Part shown: positions 56,641 through 64,000 of the stretch, piece after piece | Layout: every line of letters starts with the position of its first letter | Position numbering within the stretch: the first letter of the stretch is position 1 | Assembly (NCBI RefSeq): GCF_900141755.1 | Contig: NZ_LT670844.1 | Coordinates: 5,614,501-5,678,500 of the forward strand | DNA from: Bradyrhizobium lablabi | GTDB taxonomy: Bacteria; Pseudomonadota; Alphaproteobacteria; Rhizobiales; Xanthobacteraceae | Direction of reading: 5' to 3' | DNA: 64,000 nt | The notes under the pieces: model-generated | What the model was told of the DNA's origin: nothing | The model's input: only the letters and a program-made list of their open reading frames with translations | The model's database searches: none | Translations under genes and position numbers: made by a program

Positions 56641-57933
56641 ATGGCTAATGTCGTCGTCGTCGGCGCCCAATGGGGCGACGAAGGGAAGGGCAAGATCGTC
56701 GACTGGTTGTCGGAGCAGGCCGACATCGTCGTGCGCTTCCAGGGCGGCCACAATGCCGGCCACACCCTCGTCATCAACGGCGAAACCTACAAGCTCGCGC
56801 TGTTGCCCTCCGGCGTGCTGCGGCCCTCGAAGCTCGCCGTGATCGGCAACGGCGTGGTGGTCGATCCGCAGGCCTTCCTCGACGAGGTGGCAAAACTGAA
56901 AGCCCAGGGCGTCGCCGTCAGCCCGGACAATCTGCGGGTCGCCGAAAACGTCACCCTGATCCTGCCGCTGCATCGCGAACTAGATGCCTTGCGGGAATCC
57001 TCGAATGCCATCACCGCGATCGGCACCACGCGCCGCGGCATCGGCCCGGCTTACGAGGACAAGGTCGGCCGCCGCGCCATCCGGCTGATGGATCTTGCCG
57101 ATCTCGACACGCTGCCGCACAAGATCGACCGCCTGTTGGCGCATCACAACGCGCTGCGGCGCGGGCTTAATCTCGCGGAAATCGACGGCAAGGGCATTTT
57201 GCAGGAGTTGACGGCGCTGGCGCCGAAGATTCTGCCTTACGCCGAGACGGTGTGGCGATTGCTCGACTTAAAACGCCGCGAGGGCAAGCGCATCCTGTTC
57301 GAGGGCGCGCAGGGCGCGCTGCTCGACGTCGACCACGGCACCTACCCCTACGTCACCTCGTCCAACACGGTGGCGGCGCAGGCCGCGACCGGGACCGGCA
57401 TGGGGCCAAGCGCCGTCGGCTATGTGCTCGGCATTTGCAAGGCCTATACGACCCGGGTCGGCCAGGGGCCGTTTCCGACCGAACAGGACAACGAGATCGG
57501 CCGCAAGATCGGCGAGCGCGGCCGCGAATTCGGAACGAATACCGGCCGCCCGCGGCGCTGCGGCTGGTTCGACGCCGTGCTGGTGCGCCAGACCGTGCGG
57601 ACCTGCGGCATCAACGGCCTGGCGCTGACAAAACTCGATATTCTCGACGGTTTCGACAGGATCGAGGTCTGCGTCGGTTACCGGCTGGACGGCAAGGATA
57701 TCGATCACCTGCCGGCCGGTGAGGGCGCGCAGGCCCGGGTGGTGCCGGTCTACGAGACCATCGAGGGCTGGAAGGAGCCGACCGCCAACGCCCGCTCCTG
57801 GGCGGATTTGCCGGCGCAGGCCATCAAATATGTCCGCCGGGTCGAGGAACTGGTGGGCTGCCCAATCGCATTGCTTTCCACCAGCCCGGAACGCGAGGAT
57901 ACTATTCTGGTACAGAACCCGTTTGAGGCTTAA
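56641..57933 (+). CDS. purA: Adenylosuccinate synthase
   Basis: A 430-residue enzyme that couples IMP and aspartate using GTP, the first committed step from IMP to AMP. The signatures are complete: [12 protein letters not shown] with GDEGKGK at 12-18, [14 protein letters not shown] with the catalytic His, [26 protein letters not shown], and [12 protein letters not shown]. Length is standard. Start ATG after a weak GAGGGATTATTTGCGAA site. Confidence 0.97.
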   Translation: MANVVVVGAQWGDEGKGKIVDWLSEQADIVVRFQGGHNAGHTLVINGETYKLALLPSGVLRPSKLAVIGNGVVVDPQAFLDEVAKLKAQGVAVSPDNLRVAENVTLILPLHRELDALRESSNAITAIGTTRRGIGPAYEDKVGRRAIRLMDLADLDTLPHKIDRLLAHHNALRRGLNLAEIDGKGILQELTALAPKILPYAETVWRLLDLKRREGKRILFEGAQGALLDVDHGTYPYVTSSNTVAAQAATGTGMGPSAVGYVLGICKAYTTRVGQGPFPTEQDNEIGRKIGERGREFGTNTGRPRRCGWFDAVLVRQTVRTCGINGLALTKLDILDGFDRIEVCVGYRLDGKDIDHLPAGEGAQARVVPVYETIEGWKEPTANARSWADLPAQAIKYVRRVEELVGCPIALLSTSPEREDTILVQNPFEA

Positions 57934-57970
57934 CGAGATGTTACTGGAAAGTACGCATTGTTGAGTAGAA

Positions 57971-59629
57971 ATGGCTGATTACTACCCGCTGATCGCCCGC
58001 GCCATTGCCGGACTGGACCCCAGTGCCCCCGGCGAGAGCCGCCGCGCGCTCTACGAGCGGGCGCGCGCGGCGCTGATCGCGCAATTGCGCAGCGTGCAGC
58101 CGCCGTTGAGCGAATCCGAAATTACCCGCGAGCGGTTGTCGCTGGAAGAGGCCGTTCGCAAGGTCGAATCCGAAGCGGCCCAGCGCGCGCGCGATGCGTC
58201 GCGCTCCGCCGACGCGTCGCGCGCCGGTGACGCCTCCCGCTCGGCGGACCCCGCGCGCGGCGAGCGTGCCCGCGCCGGCGACGCGTTCCGCGCCAACACG
58301 CGGCCCCAGGCGCGGCCGGGCGAGCCGGCGCCACCACCCTCGTCTTCGCAGGCGCCGCCGCCGCCCTCGCGGCCGCGTCCGCCGGCGCCGCCGCCCTCGC
58401 GCAACGAGCGTCCGCCGCTCGGGCAGGACGACAGGCAAGACCCGCGCGCCCAGCGCCGTGCCGAGCCGCCGATACCGCCGCGGCCGCAAGCGCCGCAGCC
58501 GCCGCAATTCCCGATGCAGGACCCGCCGCTGCCGCCGACCCGGGAACGGTCAGGCGCGCCGCGCCGCGGTCCCGACAACGCCGCGCCGCAGGCGCCTGGC
58601 ATGCGCGGTTTTCGCGATATCGCAGCCGACGCCGACGATCTCGGCCGTGCCGCCGCCCAGGCCAACCGCGCCGCGCGAAAGACCTATGCCAACGTGCCGT
58701 CGCCCTCGCCGGAGTTCGACCGGCTCGAGCCGAGCCTGGAGAACCGCGGCGCCGATCCCGACGCGCCCTATTCCTATGACGAGTCGGTCGAGGAGGCCGA
58801 GCGCTATGCGCCTCCGCCCGGGCCGCGGCCGCGGCTTGCGGCCGATCGCGAGCCGAAGAAACCGGCGCGGCGTGGCACGGTGTTCCCGTTCAAGAGCGCG
58901 ATCGCGATCGGCATCGTGCTGATCCTGGTCGGCGCCGGGATCCTGTGGGGCAAGTCGGTGGTGACGACCGTAAGCTCGCTGTTCAAGCCGGCCCCGGTGG
59001 TGGAAGCGCCCAAGGACAATTCGCCGCTCGCAAAACCGAAGATCCCCGACCGGGTCGGCCAGCCGTCGTCGAGCGAGCAGGTCGCGCCGGTGGCGCAGCG
59101 CGTGGTGCTCTATGACGAGGATCCCGCCGATCCCAAGGGCAAGCAATATGTCGGCTCGGTGATCTGGCGCACCGAACCGGTCAAGGCGACAGCCGGCCAA
59201 CAGCCGGATATTGCGGTGCGCGCCGACATCGAGATCCCCGACCGCAAGTTCAAGATGACGATGTCGTTCCGCCGCAACACCGACACCTCGCTGCCCGCCA
59301 GCCATACCGCGGAACTGACCTTCATCCTGCCGCCGGATTTCGTCGGCGGCGGCGTCAGCAACGTACCGGGCATCCTGATGAAGTCCAACGAGCAGGCGCG
59401 CGGCACGCCGCTCGCCGGCCTCGCGGTCAAGGTCACCGATGGCTTCTTCCTGGTCGGGCTGTCCAATGTCGATGCTGACCGCGCGCGCAATCTGCAGCTC
59501 CTCAAGGAGCGTTCGTGGTTCGACGTGCCGCTAGTCTATGTCAACCAGCGCCGCGCCATCATCGCGATCGAAAAGGGCGCCCCCGGCGAGCGCGCGTTTA
59601 ATGACGCGTTCGCGGCGTGGGGGGAATAG
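57971..59629 (+). CDS. Proline-rich single-pass membrane protein
   Basis: A 552-residue protein. A conserved helical N-terminus (MADYYPLIARAIAGLDPSAP, then RRALYERARAALIAQLRSVQPPL) is followed by a long Pro/Arg/Ala-rich disordered stretch (about 80-290), one membrane helix at about 300-325 (AIAIGIVLILVGAGILWG) and a periplasmic domain with KPVIWRTEPV- and IEIPDRKFKMTMSFRRNTD-type strands. The N-terminal block is common in Bradyrhizobiaceae. It lies 37 bp after purA. Function unknown. Confidence 0.75.
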   Translation: MADYYPLIARAIAGLDPSAPGESRRALYERARAALIAQLRSVQPPLSESEITRERLSLEEAVRKVESEAAQRARDASRSADASRAGDASRSADPARGERARAGDAFRANTRPQARPGEPAPPPSSSQAPPPPSRPRPPAPPPSRNERPPLGQDDRQDPRAQRRAEPPIPPRPQAPQPPQFPMQDPPLPPTRERSGAPRRGPDNAAPQAPGMRGFRDIAADADDLGRAAAQANRAARKTYANVPSPSPEFDRLEPSLENRGADPDAPYSYDESVEEAERYAPPPGPRPRLAADREPKKPARRGTVFPFKSAIAIGIVLILVGAGILWGKSVVTTVSSLFKPAPVVEAPKDNSPLAKPKIPDRVGQPSSSEQVAPVAQRVVLYDEDPADPKGKQYVGSVIWRTEPVKATAGQQPDIAVRADIEIPDRKFKMTMSFRRNTDTSLPASHTAELTFILPPDFVGGGVSNVPGILMKSNEQARGTPLAGLAVKVTDGFFLVGLSNVDADRARNLQLLKERSWFDVPLVYVNQRRAIIAIEKGAPGERAFNDAFAAWGE

Positions 59630-59807
59630 CGGCGGGCTGTTTCCCAAAAGCGTCTTTGTGCGCTGCGGCTATCATCTCCGCGTCATGCCCGGGCGTATAG
59701 TGGCGACAGGTGGCATTGGCCCATCGGAGGCTTGGCCTGTCGAATTTGCCGGAAAACAATCGTAAGACAGGCCGATCGGATTGGCTCTGGATTAGGGTGA
59801 GGGCGGC

Positions 59808-60251
59808 ATGAAACGGTATCTGATATTCGCAGCGCTTGGCCCGCTGCTTGGCGGGTTTTGGCTGTTGCTGACGACCACCGTGATGTCCGGATATTGGAGC
59901 CATCCGCCCAGCGCTACGGAAGTCGAAAAGGTGGTCGCGGTGTTCTTCAAGACGCTGCAATACAGCTATCTGTTCGGCATATTGCCGGCGCTGATGATGG
60001 CGGCGGTGGATGACATCCTGGCCCACGTCAAGCGAGTGGTCCCCCTTGTGCGGATGCTGATTGTCGGCGTGCTCGCCTTCATCGCCGCGGAATTTCTCTA
60101 CGGTTCGCGCGGGTCCGACAGCGGCGCGCTGCAGTTCGTCCTCTACGGCCTGGTCGGCTTCATTCCCGCGACGGTCTCCTCGTGGCTTGCGCATGAGGCG
60201 ATGGATTTCCCCGTGACGGCGCCCGGCGAGCCCGCGGTGGGGAGCAAGTAG
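59808..60251 (+). CDS. Four-helix membrane protein of unknown function
   Basis: A 147-residue protein with four hydrophobic segments (ISAALGPLLGGFWLLLT-type helix 1, SYLFGILPALMMAAVDDIL, RMLIVGVLAFIAAEFLYG, LQFVLYGLVGFIPATVSSWLAHEAMDF). The cytoplasmic ends are charged. No family is recognised with certainty. GGTGAGGGCGGC precedes the ATG. Confidence 0.7.
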   Translation: MKRYLIFAALGPLLGGFWLLLTTTVMSGYWSHPPSATEVEKVVAVFFKTLQYSYLFGILPALMMAAVDDILAHVKRVVPLVRMLIVGVLAFIAAEFLYGSRGSDSGALQFVLYGLVGFIPATVSSWLAHEAMDFPVTAPGEPAVGSK

Positions 60252-60358
60252 GCGAGCGGTCGTTTCCGACATCGTCCGAGTTCAGTGTGATCTTGTAACA
60301 GTAGAATAATATCGCTCAGCGAATAAGTCCGAGAACGACCGTAGCCAATTCAGATTCG

Positions 60359-60877
60359 TCACCGTCGAAGCTGGCGATCATGGCGTTCGGGATCAAGTCT
60401 TTCAAGGTCAAGTGGCTGCCCGGCGCGATCTGCCAACAAGGCGAAGAAAGTCAATTGAGTGCGACCGTTGCCTTCGCGAAAGGCATGGATCGCATTTAAC
60501 TCGGCAAGAAAATGCGCCGCCTTCTCGGCAAATTTATTCGCGGGCAAATTTTCAAAATTATTCTCGGCCTTCAGATCAGAGAACAGCTTGGCCGATTGAA
60601 CCTCAATGTGCTCAGGAAAACAGAATGCGCTGCCTTGCTTGGAAATTCTCACTGTCCGCGGGGTGCCCGCCCAGTCGAATACATCCTGGAACAAGTGATG
60701 ATGGATCGTGCAAAAATGCGCGAAATCGAGGTTGCCTTCGGGGAGAGGTTCGCTGGCACGCGCGCTGGTAATCTCGGCCTCAAAGTCGTCGAGTTCGCGC
60801 TGGTCGCGTAGATCAAGCTTGTTAACGAGGACTGTAGAATTTTCGTAAGTATAGGGATCGTCGATCGCATCATACAT
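60359..60877 (-). CDS. Fic-domain (AMPylase-type) toxin with a shifted C-terminus
   Basis: A 172-residue Fic protein. The core motif HAFREGNGR is at 131-139 with the catalytic His131; the usual HPFxxGNGR has Ala here in place of Pro. The GKP-like flap region WAGTPRTVRISK is present. Near residue 163 the frame runs into ERHDRQLRR and stops. In the next frame the sequence continues as NAMIASFDGDESELATVVLG and ends LIR, stop at 60316-60318, which matches normal Fic C-termini. A short out-of-frame deletion near 60390 is likely. Its partner lies 11 bp upstream. Confidence 0.8.
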   Translation of the reverse strand: MYDAIDDPYTYENSTVLVNKLDLRDQRELDDFEAEITSARASEPLPEGNLDFAHFCTIHHHLFQDVFDWAGTPRTVRISKQGSAFCFPEHIEVQSAKLFSDLKAENNFENLPANKFAEKAAHFLAELNAIHAFREGNGRTQLTFFALLADRAGQPLDLERLDPERHDRQLRR

Positions 60878-60888
60878 GCGACGGCAAC

Positions 60889-61089
60889 TCAGGCCTTGCG
60901 ATAGGTGCGAATTATCACTTTGCGATATTCTTCAGGGGATAAACCTTTTTTTCCGGCCTCATCGGCTCGTTTTTCCATCGCCGGTTTGAGGCGTATGCCT
61001 TCAACCGAGCTGATCTTAGCGAAACCAGCGCGCCCGATCACGAAGCCGGCTTTTCCGCTTTTTCCCGTCGAACGTTTCTGCTTTGGCAT
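60889..61089 (-). CDS. Putative antitoxin of the Fic gene
   Basis: A 66-residue basic protein: GKAGFVIGRAGFAKISSVEG then LSPEEYRKVIIRTYRKA. A stretch ISSVEG resembles the S/TxxxE-G inhibition motif of Fic antitoxins but is one residue off. Its position 11 bp upstream of the Fic gene, its size and the motif-like stretch support an antitoxin role. ATG 61089; there is no strong ribosome binding site. Confidence 0.6.
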   Translation of the reverse strand: MPKQKRSTGKSGKAGFVIGRAGFAKISSVEGIRLKPAMEKRADEAGKKGLSPEEYRKVIIRTYRKA

Positions 61090-61136
61090 ACACAGGATCT
61101 ATCACATTTCCTGCGATTTTGCCATGTCACGGGAGC

Positions 61137-61346
61137 TTAGTGAAAGGCAATTGCCGCTATCTCAGGCCGCCGGCACGGCCTAAAGGGGCCTCGCGAACGC
61201 GACGACGACGGACGGTGGTTCCCACAAAAAAACGGCTGACCTTTCGGCCCGCCGCCGTGATGCAGTAGCGTGACGTGATAAAAGCTATTAGCGGCCGTTG
61301 CCGCCGCCGCCGCCGATAGCCGCGCGGCTGCGATCAGCTTTTTCAT
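61137..61346 (-). CDS. Small possibly secreted protein, frame uncertain
   Basis: ATG 61346 follows AGAGGAGATTTCC, a strong ribosome binding site. The protein begins MKKLIAAARLSAAAAATAAN, signal-peptide-like, then SFYHVTLLHHGGGPKGQPFF. After a run of seven T (about 61226-61232) the remaining frame is Arg/Ser-rich; dropping one T gives VGTTVRRRRVREAPLGRAGG and an earlier stop. The gene may be frameshifted at the T run. Function unknown. Confidence 0.4.
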   Translation of the reverse strand: MKKLIAAARLSAAAAATAANSFYHVTLLHHGGGPKGQPFFCGNHRPSSSRSRGPFRPCRRPEIAAIAFH

Positions 61347-61390
61347 GGAAATCTCCTCTCACGTCGGTTGGGATGAATGGTGCGATCGCA

Positions 61391-61630
61391 TCAGCCGCCG
61401 GCGAACGCGATGCCGGCGCGGACTTCGGCGATCGCCTGATCAATCAGCGCCAAAGCGCGTTCGCGGTGACCGCCCTTGTTCGGCGTCGCTGCGGCGAGTT
61501 CGCCGCGCGCCGATTGCAGAAACCCGAGGGTCTCGCCCATATGCGGCTGCGCGCCGATGGCGTAGCCGATGCCCATGCTTCCGGCGATGGCGGCGCCCAA
61601 CAAAATGGTGCGGGCGTAGGATGTCGTCAT
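61391..61630 (-). CDS. Small single-helix membrane protein
   Basis: A 79-residue protein with a hydrophobic N-terminus (RTILLGAAIAGSMGIGYAIGA), then a helical stretch LGFLQSARGELAAATPNKGG and ALALIDQAIAEVRAGIAFAGG. A good GAGGAGACGACGAC site precedes the ATG. Function unknown. Confidence 0.6.
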   Translation of the reverse strand: MTTSYARTILLGAAIAGSMGIGYAIGAQPHMGETLGFLQSARGELAAATPNKGGHRERALALIDQAIAEVRAGIAFAGG

Positions 61631-61749
61631 GTCGTCGTCTCCTCTGATGGCCTTTGCTCGAAATCGCGAGGCGGCGCCGGACCCTGACGCGACGCCCCGG
61701 CGGCCGCTCCCGCCGCATCGGTAGCTTTACGAATTTCCGCCGTCTTGGA

Positions 61750-62035
61750 CTAGAGCATGATGATTTTGAGTTGAATCGTCGCCTGCGCAAGTTCGATCAC
61801 CTCGCCCCGCTTGCGGGGAGAGGCATAGGCCGCCTTCGGCGGCCGTCCATAGATAAGAAGAACGCCGAAGCGAGGCTTCGGCTATGTCGCGCAGCGATCC
61901 GGGTGAGGGGGATTCTCCGCATAATTTGTGCTTCAGCATTCGCGGAAACAGCCCCTCACCCCAACCCTCTCCCCGCAAGAGCGGGGCGAGGGAGAGGTCA
62001 CCGCTGTGCCTCAACCTAAAGTCATCACGCTCTAG
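61750..62035. repeat. Composite element with 27-bp terminal inverted repeats
   Basis: The ends CTAGAGCATGATGATTTTGA (61750) and its near inverse (62009-62035) match at 21 of 27 positions. Inside, CCTCGCCCCGCTTGCGGGGA and CTCTCCCCGCAAGAGCGGGG form a second inverted pair of the same type as 32244-32434. The 286-bp unit encodes nothing and looks like a MITE-type or nested repeat. Confidence 0.7.
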
Positions 62036-62082
62036 TGGGCGCCGGGGCTTAAGGATTTGGAGGCGACGCTGAAGGCCATGGT

Positions 62083-62193
62083 GGCCGGATCAGCGACATC
62101 GCCTTCGATTGCGGCTTTAACGATCTGTCCTATTTCAACCGCTGCTTTCGCCGCCGCTTTGGCTTGACGCCGTCGGCGGCGCGGGGGCGGTAA
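62083..62193 (+). pseudogene. AraC-family remnant (3' end)
   Basis: A 36-codon frame reading GRISDIAFDCGFNDLSYFNR, then CFRRRFGLTPSAARGR and stop: the second helix-turn-helix of an AraC-type regulator. No start and no upstream half are present; the repeat element at 61750 lies in front of it. It is debris from a lost gene. Confidence 0.75.
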
Positions 62194-62237
62194 GCAGCGT
62201 GCCGCAACTTGCGCTGGCCCAGCGCGTTACCCATCTG

Positions 62238-62792
62238 ATGGTGATGTCGAACGCAGAGATTCTTGTCCCAAGCGCCGCAGGCTCCCGGAGCTGGAAGTCT
62301 GGCAAAACCTCCCGCGCCAATTTTCGCGGCGCGGAGGCGCGCGGGCCGATCATCGATCAGGACGGCCGTGAAATCCCGCAGGAATCGCTCGGGTCGCGGT
62401 TTGGCGGCTTCGATTTCGCGCATTCCGCCGCCAATCCGTTCGGCGATCTCACCCGCGAGCAGCGGCTGGCGCGGCTCGATGCGATCGCAAAACTTCTCGA
62501 TATCGCCTTCATCCTGCCGGGCACCAAGATCCGCTATGGCGTCGACGGCATCGTCGGATTGATCCCGGTGGTCGGCGGCATCATCGCGACCGCGCTCTCG
62601 CTGTGGCTGGTGCGCGAGGCGCGCGCGCTCGGCGCGCCCTGGCATATTACGGCGCGGATGCTCGGCAATGTCGCGATCCAGGGAGTGGTCGGAACGGTGC
62701 CGGTCGCGGGCGATGCCTTCGACGTACTGTTCCGCGCCAACATGCGCAATGTGCAGCTGTTGCGGCGCTGGATGGACAGGCAGCCGCGTTAA
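62238..62792 (+). CDS. DUF4112 membrane protein
   Basis: About 184 residues. A hydrophilic N-terminus (GPIIDQDGREI) precedes the DUF4112 core: NPFGDLTREQRLARLDAIAK, DIAFILPGTKIRYGVDGIVG, LIPVVGGIIATALSLWLVRE, and GVVGTVPVAGDAFDVLFRAN. Two hydrophobic hairpins lie in the inner membrane. Function unknown. Several in-frame starts exist (GTG 62199, ATG 62238, ATG 62244) and none has a clear ribosome binding site. Confidence 0.75.
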   Translation: MVMSNAEILVPSAAGSRSWKSGKTSRANFRGAEARGPIIDQDGREIPQESLGSRFGGFDFAHSAANPFGDLTREQRLARLDAIAKLLDIAFILPGTKIRYGVDGIVGLIPVVGGIIATALSLWLVREARALGAPWHITARMLGNVAIQGVVGTVPVAGDAFDVLFRANMRNVQLLRRWMDRQPR

Positions 62793-62806
62793 CAAGCCGG
62801 TAAGAG

Positions 62807-63103
62807 TTACGCGGCCTCGTTGTCGGCCTTGTCGCTGGCGGGCTCGGGCTCCGGCTTGCGCGGGCGGCGCGGCAGCGGAAAATCCTGGCTCTCATAGAGG
62901 GTACGGATGCCGCTCTGATCGAAGCGGGCTTCGTCGACCTGCAGATAGGCGCCGTTCAGCGAATCCGCCGGCAATTCCTCGATCGCGAAGCGAACCGCTT
63001 CGGCCGCGGTGCCAAATCGCCGATACGCAAAACCCGCCCGCTTTTTCTTGCGGATCGCGGCGGGAAACAGTTCGGCAGCAGTATTGAAGCTGAAGGAAGC
63101 CAT
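62807..63103 (-). CDS. Small conserved protein of unknown function
   Basis: A 98-residue protein: FPAAIRKKKRAGFAYRRFGT, AAEAVRFAIEELPADSLNGA, then LQVDEARFDQSGIRTLYESQDF, followed by a basic Pro-rich tail and an acidic end. The pattern of strand, helix and strand suggests a compact alpha-beta fold. It faces the DUF4112 gene tail to tail. No function is assigned. Confidence 0.65.
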   Translation of the reverse strand: MASFSFNTAAELFPAAIRKKKRAGFAYRRFGTAAEAVRFAIEELPADSLNGAYLQVDEARFDQSGIRTLYESQDFPLPRRPRKPEPEPASDKADNEAA

Positions 63104-63330
63104 GGTCAGGGACCTCTGATCTTTTTAGTGAGAACGCGATCTCGTTATCGCGAACGGATCGTACGGGGACCCGCCGAAAGCGGCGGCGCGCCGGTACACG
63201 TCATTTCAGGACAGGCTTTAATATAAGCTCGTTTGACAGAAATGCGACTCCTGCCGGGCCCGATGATGAATCCGGGCACCCGGATACCGTTAATCGAAAT
63301 AACTCTTTTTATTTCAATGACTTGTTATGA

Positions 63331-63495
63331 TCAAATCTTGCCGAGCAGGACCAGCACTAGCAATACGACCAGGACGACGCCCAACAGGCCCATTCCTGAA
63401 TGGCCCATGCCATAGCCGTAACCGCCGACCCGGCCACTGAAGCCGCCCAGCAGCGCAATGATCAGAATGATGATGAGGATCGTTCCTAGCGACAT
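63331..63495 (-). CDS. DUF3309 small membrane protein
   Basis: A 54-residue protein: MSLGTILIIILIIALLGGFS, then a Gly/Tyr-rich loop (GGYGYGMGHSGMG) and LLGVVLVVLLVLVLLGKI. It has two hydrophobic segments joined by a Gly-rich turn, the DUF3309 pattern. A GGGAGTGCGCC site precedes the ATG. Function unknown. 63104-63330 shows no gene. Confidence 0.75.
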   Translation of the reverse strand: MSLGTILIIILIIALLGGFSGRVGGYGYGMGHSGMGLLGVVLVVLLVLVLLGKI

Positions 63496-63594
63496 GGCGC
63501 ACTCCCTTGGCGGTGCGAAAATCGTCCGCTCCGCGGCAGAAGAAAAGCATATCGCGGCTGTTGGTTCCAGCGAGGGAACCTGAAACTACTCCTC

Positions 63595-63678
63595 TGTCAT
63601 TCCGGGGCGATGCGAAAGCATCGAACCCGGAATGACGAGACTCCGGGTTCGTCGCTGACGCGACGCCCCGGAATGACG
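63595..63678. repeat. Palindromic intergenic repeat (GTCATTCCGGGGCG type)
   Basis: Two hairpin units back to back: GTCATTCCGGGGCGATGCGA ... CCCGGAATGAC and GACTCCGGGTTCGTC ... GACGCCCCGGAATGAC, between the DUF3309 and msrB genes. Confidence 0.8.
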
Positions 63679-63697
63679 GTTTGCGTAACGGATCGTT

Positions 63698-64000
63698 CTA
63701 TTTCGGCTGCAGTTTCAGCGCGGCCGAGTTGATGCAGTAGCGCAAGCCGGTCGGGCCGGGGCCGTCGTCGAAGACATGGCCGAGATGGCCATTGCACTTC
63801 GAGCACAAGACTTCGGTCCGGATCATGCCATGGGTCACATCGCGCTCTTCATCGACATGGCTCTCCACCGCGGGCGCGGTGAAGCTCGGCCAGCCGCAAC
63901 CGGAATCGAACTTGGCGTCGGATTCGAACAGCGTCTGCCCGCAGCCGGCGCAGATATAGGTGCCCGGCCGATGCTCATGCTCGTATTCGCCCGAGAACGG
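63698..64000 (-). CDS. msrB: Peptide-methionine (R)-S-oxide reductase, 5' end cut by the window
   Basis: The C-terminal part of MsrB, which reduces R-methionine sulfoxide in oxidised proteins using thioredoxin. Visible: [20 protein letters not shown], the CAGCG and CSKCNG zinc-binding pairs, [11 protein letters not shown], and the catalytic RYCINSAAL near the end. The stop is at 63698-63700. The N-terminus lies beyond the window. Confidence 0.93.
   Translation of the reverse strand, partial: PFSGEYEHEHRPGTYICAGCGQTLFESDAKFDSGCGWPSFTAPAVESHVDEERDVTHGMIRTEVLCSKCNGHLGHVFDDGPGPTGLRYCINSAALKLQPK

Noticed and set aside
57971..59629. TonB-like protein
   Set aside because: The Pro-rich stretch and one membrane helix recall TonB, but the Pro-rich part lies on the N-terminal (cytoplasmic) side of the helix and no TonB C-terminal domain is seen.

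Overview
The window looks like a chromosomal stretch of a Bradyrhizobium-type alphaproteobacterium (Nitrobacteraceae). It is GC-rich, almost every intergenic gap longer than about 100 bp holds a palindromic repeat, and the gene content (DUF992 proteins, Omp-type beta-barrels, several GSTs, many transporters, Cache-type chemoreceptors) fits that group. The genus is inferred from style and gene families, not from a marker gene. No tRNA, rRNA, CRISPR array or replication origin was recognised.

Layout. 0-9 kb: a GNAT enzyme, a membrane PAS sensor, small membrane proteins, a GST, aspartate aminotransferase, a tandem pair of secreted DUF992 proteins and an EF-G-like GTPase. 9.0-17.9 kb: an island of about 8.2 kb carrying a six-gene, Hyf/complex-I-like membrane complex. 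A small XRE-type regulator gene sits at each end, and the island lies between two remnants of one SulP anion transporter gene. 18-26 kb: GNAT, YoaK-like protein, shikimate dehydrogenase, a tandem pair of secreted proteins, an FMN-dependent alpha-hydroxy-acid oxidase, GlmM and a fosmidomycin-resistance-type MFS pump. 26-31 kb: two outer-membrane barrels, a GST, a GNAT, and a toxin-antitoxin module with a frameshifted toxin. 31-35 kb: the serine branch serC-sseB-serA. 35-40 kb: DUF4139 protein, enoyl-CoA hydratase, MBL hydrolase, D-2-hydroxyacid dehydrogenase. 40-44 kb: two tandem, nearly identical chemoreceptor genes. 44-56 kb: two EamA transporters, an HD hydrolase, a TetR-controlled MetE-core gene, a second FMN oxidase, and a LysR gene divergent from a four-gene operon (double GNAT, isochorismatase-type hydrolase, small helical protein, MFS). 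56-64 kb: purA, a proline-rich membrane protein, a Fic-type toxin with its partner, small proteins, an AraC remnant, DUF4112, DUF3309 and a partial msrB.

Working together. SerA and SerC catalyse the first two steps of phosphoserine synthesis, with SseB between them. The Hyf-like operon (HyfB, C, E, F, G and I homologues) has the proton-pumping membrane arm and one Fe-S subunit, but its large subunit has Ser in place of both Cys of the first NiFe-binding motif. No maturation genes are nearby, so it resembles the cofactor-less hydrogenase-related (Ehr) complexes rather than a hydrogenase.

The points most worth following are the Hyf-like island inside a broken transporter gene with paired regulators, the decaying toxin-antitoxin module with twin operators and duplicated flanks, the out-of-frame end of the Fic gene, and the LysR-linked GNAT/isochorismatase/MFS operon.
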